DNA of 64,000 bases from Ramlibacter paludis. Lineage in GTDB: Bacteria; Pseudomonadota; Gammaproteobacteria; Burkholderiales; Burkholderiaceae_C. The number at the start of each line of letters is the position of its first letter. The first letter of the stretch is position 1. The position numbers and the translations under genes are program-made. The DNA is taken from contig NZ_JAKLTM010000001.1 in the NCBI RefSeq assembly GCF_022012305.1, positions 1,178,001 to 1,242,000 on the forward strand. Reading direction: 5' to 3'. Below the pieces are notes generated by a model, which was not told where the DNA came from, did no database searches, and saw only the letters and a program-made list of their open reading frames with translations. Below, piece by piece: positions 60,630-64,000 of this stretch.

Positions 60630-61793
60630 ATGCACCGTCGCCGTTCCCTTGCCGCCTGCCTGCTGGCAGCCCTCCCGCTCGTTTCGCCGGCACAGTCCGC
60701 GCCCTTCAAGGTCGGCCTGGTCCTGCCGATGACGGGGCCCTTCGCCTCCACCGGCAAGCAGATCGATGCCGCCGTGCGCCTGTACATGGCGCAGAACGGC
60801 AGCAATGTCGCCGGCCGCACCGTCGAAGTCCTGTTGAAGGACGACCAGGGCGTGCCCGAGACCACGCGCCGCATCGCGCAGGAGCTGATCGTCAACGACA
60901 AGGTCGACGTGCTGGCCGGCTTCGGCGTGACGCCGGCGGCGCTGGCGGTCGCGCCGCTGGTCACGCAGGCCAGGACACCCGCGGTCATCATGGCCGCCGC
61001 CACCTCCAGCATCGTGGCGGCCTCGCCCATGTTCGTGCGCACCAGCTACACGCTGCACCAGTCCGCCTCCACCATGGCGGAGTGGGTGCACAAGGAAAAG
61101 ATCGGCAACGTGGTGACCATGGTGTCCGACTACGGCCCGGGCATCGACGCCGAGAAGGTCTTCAAGGAGCGCGTCGAAGCCAATGGCGGCAAGGTGCTCG
61201 AATCGATCCGCGTTCCCATGCGCAACCCCGACTTCGCGCCCTTCCTGCAGCGGGTGCGCGACCGCAAGCCGGAGGCCGTGTTCGTCTTCATTCCCTCGGG
61301 GCCGGCCGCTGCGCTGATGAAGCAGTTCACCGAGCGCGGGCTGGACAAGGCCGGGATCCGCCTGATCGGCGACGGCGGGGTCACCGATGACGACCTGCTC
61401 GATGGGATGGGCGACGCCTCGCTGGGCGTCGTCACCTCCTTCCACTATTCGGCGGCGCACCCCTCGCCGGCCAACCGGAAGTTCGTGGACGCCTTCAAGG
61501 CCGCCAACGCGGGCATGCGGCCCAACTTCATGGCCGTGGGCGGCTACGACGGCATGCGCGTGATCTACAAGGCGCTGGAAGCGACCCAGGGCAAGGGAGG
61601 CGGCGCCGCGCTGGTGGCCGCGATGCGCGGCCAGACCTTCGAGAGCCCGCGCGGGCCGGTGGTGATCGACGCGCAGTCGGGCGAGATCATCCAGGACGTC
61701 TATATCCGCCGCGTGGAGCGCAAGGACGGCCAGCTGTGGAACGTGGAGATCGACGTGAACAAGGCGGTGCGCGACCGCTCCGCGAGGAGCTGA
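60630..61793 (+). CDS. branched-chain-amino-acid-type ABC substrate-binding protein
   Basis: A 387-residue periplasmic protein (LivJ/K type). Signal 1-22 (ending VSPAQ), then FKVGLVLPMTGPFASTGKQIDAAVRLYM, GRTVEVLLKDDQGVPETTRRIAQEL and FVFIPSGPAAALMKQF. Such proteins also bind benzoates and other aromatic acids in Burkholderiales and Rhodopseudomonas. No Liv permease or ATPase genes are in the window. It precedes the Rieske oxygenase by one base after the stop. Confidence 0.9.
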   Translation: MHRRRSLAACLLAALPLVSPAQSAPFKVGLVLPMTGPFASTGKQIDAAVRLYMAQNGSNVAGRTVEVLLKDDQGVPETTRRIAQELIVNDKVDVLAGFGVTPAALAVAPLVTQARTPAVIMAAATSSIVAASPMFVRTSYTLHQSASTMAEWVHKEKIGNVVTMVSDYGPGIDAEKVFKERVEANGGKVLESIRVPMRNPDFAPFLQRVRDRKPEAVFVFIPSGPAAALMKQFTERGLDKAGIRLIGDGGVTDDDLLDGMGDASLGVVTSFHYSAAHPSPANRKFVDAFKAANAGMRPNFMAVGGYDGMRVIYKALEATQGKGGGAALVAAMRGQTFESPRGPVVIDAQSGEIIQDVYIRRVERKDGQLWNVEIDVNKAVRDRSARS

Positions 61794-61794
61794 C

Positions 61795-62841
61795 ATGGGC
61801 ATCGAAACGAAACCCGCGCACCTGGCGCCCTTTCCGTCCGATCAATGGTGGGTGGCCGGCTTCGGCTGGGAACTGAAGGATAAGCCGCTGGCGCGCACCT
61901 TGTTGGGCGTGCCGCTGGTACTGTTCCGCACGCCGGAAGGCCAGGTCGCCGCGCTGGAAGACCGCTGCTGCCACAAGGAGCTTCCGCTGTCGCTGGGCGC
62001 GATCGAGCCGCGCGGCCTGCGCTGCGGCTACCACGGCCTGCTGTTCGACTGCGCGGGAACCTGCATCGAGGTCCCGGGGCAGGCAATGATCCCGCCGAAG
62101 GCCCGGGTGCGCGCCTATGAACTGCGCGAGCGCGACCAGATCCTGTGGATCTGGTTCGGCGCCACGCCCGACAGCCGCCCGGTGGACGAGCCGCCGGCCT
62201 ATCGCTTCCACGGCGACCCGGAGTACAGCTTCGGCGGCGACATGGTGCATTACGACGCTCCCTACCAGCTGGTGCACGACAACCTGCTGGACCTGAGCCA
62301 CCTGGGCTACGTGCACGTGCACACCATCGGCGGCAACCCGGGCGTGCACATGAACGCCCAGATGAAGGTCACGCAGGACGGCGACGTGGTGAAGGTGGTG
62401 CGCCACATGCGCGGCTCCGAAGCGCCGCCCACCTATGCGCAGGCCTGGCCCTTCAAGGGCCGGATCGACCGCTGGCAGGAGATCGAGTTCCACGTGTCGC
62501 ACATGCGGATCTGGACCGGGGCGGTGGACGAGGGCGAAGCGCCGCTGGACGATCCGCAGCGCGGCGGCTTCCACATGCGCGGCTTCCATGGCGTGACGCC
62601 GGAGACGGCGACCACCAGCCACTACTTCTGGACGATCTCGACCAACCCGCGCTCCAATCGCGAGGAAGTCACGAAGGTCGTGGTCGACCAGACCGCCCGC
62701 ACCTTCCTCGAGGACAAGGACATCATCGAGGCGCAGTGGAAGAACCAGCAGCGCTTCGGCTTCCGCCCGCAGGTGGACTTCCACGTCGACATCGGGCCGA
62801 ACCGCGCGCGGCGGGTGATCCAGCGGCTGGCGGGCTCCTAG
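61795..62841 (+). CDS. Rieske non-haem iron oxygenase (VanA-like, ring-hydroxylating or O-demethylating)
   Basis: A 348-residue oxygenase. Rieske cluster ligands are Cys58-x-His60 and Cys77-x2-His80. The mononuclear iron site is in DNLLDLSHLGYVHVH with His169 and His174 and a preceding Asp. Length and fold match vanillate O-demethylase and toluenesulfonate-type monooxygenases (class IA). It probably starts attack on a methoxy- or carboxy-aromatic. Needs a reductase not present here; the ferredoxin at 53714 might help. Confidence 0.9.
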   Translation: MGIETKPAHLAPFPSDQWWVAGFGWELKDKPLARTLLGVPLVLFRTPEGQVAALEDRCCHKELPLSLGAIEPRGLRCGYHGLLFDCAGTCIEVPGQAMIPPKARVRAYELRERDQILWIWFGATPDSRPVDEPPAYRFHGDPEYSFGGDMVHYDAPYQLVHDNLLDLSHLGYVHVHTIGGNPGVHMNAQMKVTQDGDVVKVVRHMRGSEAPPTYAQAWPFKGRIDRWQEIEFHVSHMRIWTGAVDEGEAPLDDPQRGGFHMRGFHGVTPETATTSHYFWTISTNPRSNREEVTKVVVDQTARTFLEDKDIIEAQWKNQQRFGFRPQVDFHVDIGPNRARRVIQRLAGS

Positions 62842-63749
62842 AAGATCGAAAGCCCCGTCCTGGCCGTGAACAGCTCCAGCGCCTTCATGCCCAGCAGGGA
62901 GTTTCCGCTGGGCGCCAGGGCCGGCGACCACACGCACAGGGTGAGCCGGTCGGGCACTACGGCCACGATACCGCCGCCGACGCCGCTCTTGCAAGGCAGG
63001 CCGACGCGAAACGCGAACTCCCCGGCCGCATCGTAGGTGCCGCACGTGAGCATCAGCGCATTGATGCGCCGCGCCTGCCGTTCCGTCAGGACCTGCTCGC
63101 TGGAACATGGATGCGCTCCGTCCCGGCACAGGAAGCCGGCCGCGCGGGCCAGCTGCAGGCAACTCATGCGAAGCGCACAGGCGTGGAAGTACACGTCGAG
63201 CACCGTGCCGACCTCGTTGTCGATGCGGCCGAAGCTTTTCATGAAGTTGGCCAGCGCCACGTTGCGGAATCCCGTGGCCGCCTCGGACGCCGCAACTTCC
63301 TCGTCGAACGCGATCGCTTCGCCGCACAGGCTGGACACCAGCTTCAGCAGCTCGGTCTTCGCATCCAGCCGGCTGACCAGGCGATCGGTGACGGCGATCG
63401 CGCCTGCATTGATGAAGGGGTTGCGCGGGATGCCCTGCTCGGACTCGAGCTGCACCAGGGAATTGAACGCGTTGCCCGAGGGCTCGCGGCCCAGGCGCTC
63501 CCACAGGGCCTCGCCCAGCTCGCGCATGCCGAGCGTCAGCGTGAACAGCTTGGAGATGCTCTGGATGGAGAAGGGGGTCTTGCTATCGCCGGCATGCGCT
63601 TCCTCGCCTTCGCGGGTGCGCAGGGCGATCCCGAGCTGCGCGGCCGGGACCCTGGCGAGGGCGGGAATGTAGCTGGCGACCTGGCCCTCGCGGCCCAGGT
63701 CAGCGCGGAGCTCAGCGACGATTTCCTCGAGGAGGGGCTGGAATTGCAT
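62838..63749 (-). CDS. glsA: glutaminase
   Basis: A 303-residue glutaminase A of the serine beta-lactamase-like fold. Catalytic Ser64-x-x-Lys67 is in FSIQSISKLFT, with IPRNPFINAGAIAVTD and SSLCGEAIAFDEEVAASE and the conserved GGGIVAVVPDRLTLCVWSPAL. It converts glutamine to glutamate and ammonia in the cytoplasm. It converges with the Rieske oxygenase gene with an overlap of four bases. No linked nitrogen genes. Confidence 0.95.
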   Translation of the reverse strand: MQFQPLLEEIVAELRADLGREGQVASYIPALARVPAAQLGIALRTREGEEAHAGDSKTPFSIQSISKLFTLTLGMRELGEALWERLGREPSGNAFNSLVQLESEQGIPRNPFINAGAIAVTDRLVSRLDAKTELLKLVSSLCGEAIAFDEEVAASEAATGFRNVALANFMKSFGRIDNEVGTVLDVYFHACALRMSCLQLARAAGFLCRDGAHPCSSEQVLTERQARRINALMLTCGTYDAAGEFAFRVGLPCKSGVGGGIVAVVPDRLTLCVWSPALAPSGNSLLGMKALELFTARTGLSIF

Positions 63750-63771
63750 GGGGCATTGTGCGTGCTCCGCC

Positions 63772-64000
63772 CTATTGCTGCGAAGGCTGCAGCAGCTTGA
63801 TTCCGTCGAGCTGGAAGTGAAGCAGCGTGTCCTGCAACGTGACGCCGCCGGTGCTGAAGCCGCCTTCGCGGACCATGTCGAAGCGATGCACCTGGTAATC
63901 GCGCGGCGCGTCGGTGCTCCCCAGCACCTGCGGCTTGGACGCCACCATCCACAGCGTCATGAACCCCACCGGGTAGCTGGTGCCGTCGATGACGGCGGGA
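63772..64000 (-). CDS. unknown protein, N-terminus beyond window edge
   Basis: The last 75 or so residues of a longer frame entering from the right edge (reads PAVIDGTSYPVGFMTLWMVASKPQV through LLHFQLDGIKLLQPSQQ at the stop). Beta-rich with no clear membrane segment. It is on the same strand as glutaminase with a 22-base gap, so could be its operon partner. I do not recognise the family. Confidence 0.6.
   Translation of the reverse strand, partial: PAVIDGTSYPVGFMTLWMVASKPQVLGSTDAPRDYQVHRFDMVREGGFSTGGVTLQDTLLHFQLDGIKLLQPSQQ

Overview
The window is high-GC, densely packed DNA with short intergenic gaps, many 4-bp ATGA/GTGA gene overlaps, and several orphan tripartite-tricarboxylate (Bug-type) and ABC substrate-binding proteins. 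This points to a beta-proteobacterium of the order Burkholderiales, most likely a Comamonadaceae such as Ramlibacter, Variovorax or a relative. That placement rests on gene content and protein style; no rRNA, tRNA or marker gene is present to confirm it.

Layout. (1) 1-16.6 kb is mixed housekeeping and accessory sequence: a partial alpha/beta hydrolase, DAHP synthase, cytochrome b561, an aldo/keto reductase, a Tim44-like protein, a secreted protein with a duplicated domain, and a DJ-1/PfpI protein. It also holds an AraC regulator divergent from a catabolic cluster (Bug-type binding protein, an in-frame fusion of a thiamine-diphosphate decarboxylase-like enzyme to an aldehyde dehydrogenase, and a HbpS/GlcG protein), then an AI-2E-type transporter, a haloacid dehalogenase, a dienelactone hydrolase and a GreA/B-like factor. 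(2) About 17.4-23.1 kb is a visibly more A/T-rich accessory island. It carries a CBASS anti-phage operon (patatin phospholipase effector plus CD-NTase), a frameshifted third gene with a HEPN-type RNxxxH motif, and a co-oriented 576-residue protein ending in a divergent diadenylate-cyclase (DisA_N-like) domain. A small membrane protein lies beyond. (3) 23.1-29.2 kb holds a DJ-1-family protein, an NAD(P)-binding protein, a second AraC regulator, a DUF2938 membrane protein preceded by a 63-residue protein with 14 cysteines, a secreted S9 peptidase and an amidohydrolase. (4) 29.2-34.3 kb is one minus-strand operon read as rpiB-like isomerase, FadR/GntR regulator, ribokinase, two permeases, ATPase, binding protein and amidohydrolase. 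It has a FadR-type operator in front of its first gene.

(5) 34.8-62.8 kb is a large catabolic region for aromatic or otherwise hydrophobic compounds. A LysR gene faces an operon of Bug-type binding protein, ACMSD-type amidohydrolase, extradiol-type dioxygenase, fumarylacetoacetase-family hydrolase and MhpA-like hydroxylase. A second LysR faces a run of fourteen co-directional genes. These comprise an envelope module (DUF1302, DUF1329, YCF48-like, MMPL/RND), then a metallo-beta-lactamase-fold protein, DoxX, an alpha/beta hydrolase, a second extradiol-type enzyme, a Rieske ferredoxin, two FAD enzymes, a lipoprotein GH3 glycosidase, an MFS carrier and an amidohydrolase. A MarR repressor with a tandem palindromic operator then faces a branched-chain-type binding protein and a Rieske oxygenase. 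(6) The right edge has glutaminase and a truncated unknown gene.

The most noteworthy items are the CBASS/DAC/HEPN neighbourhood, the decarboxylase-aldehyde dehydrogenase fusion, the 14-cysteine mini-protein, and the combination of a GH3 lipoprotein and an RND envelope module with ring-cleavage enzymes. All functions are read from motifs and context in the sequence; no database search was run.
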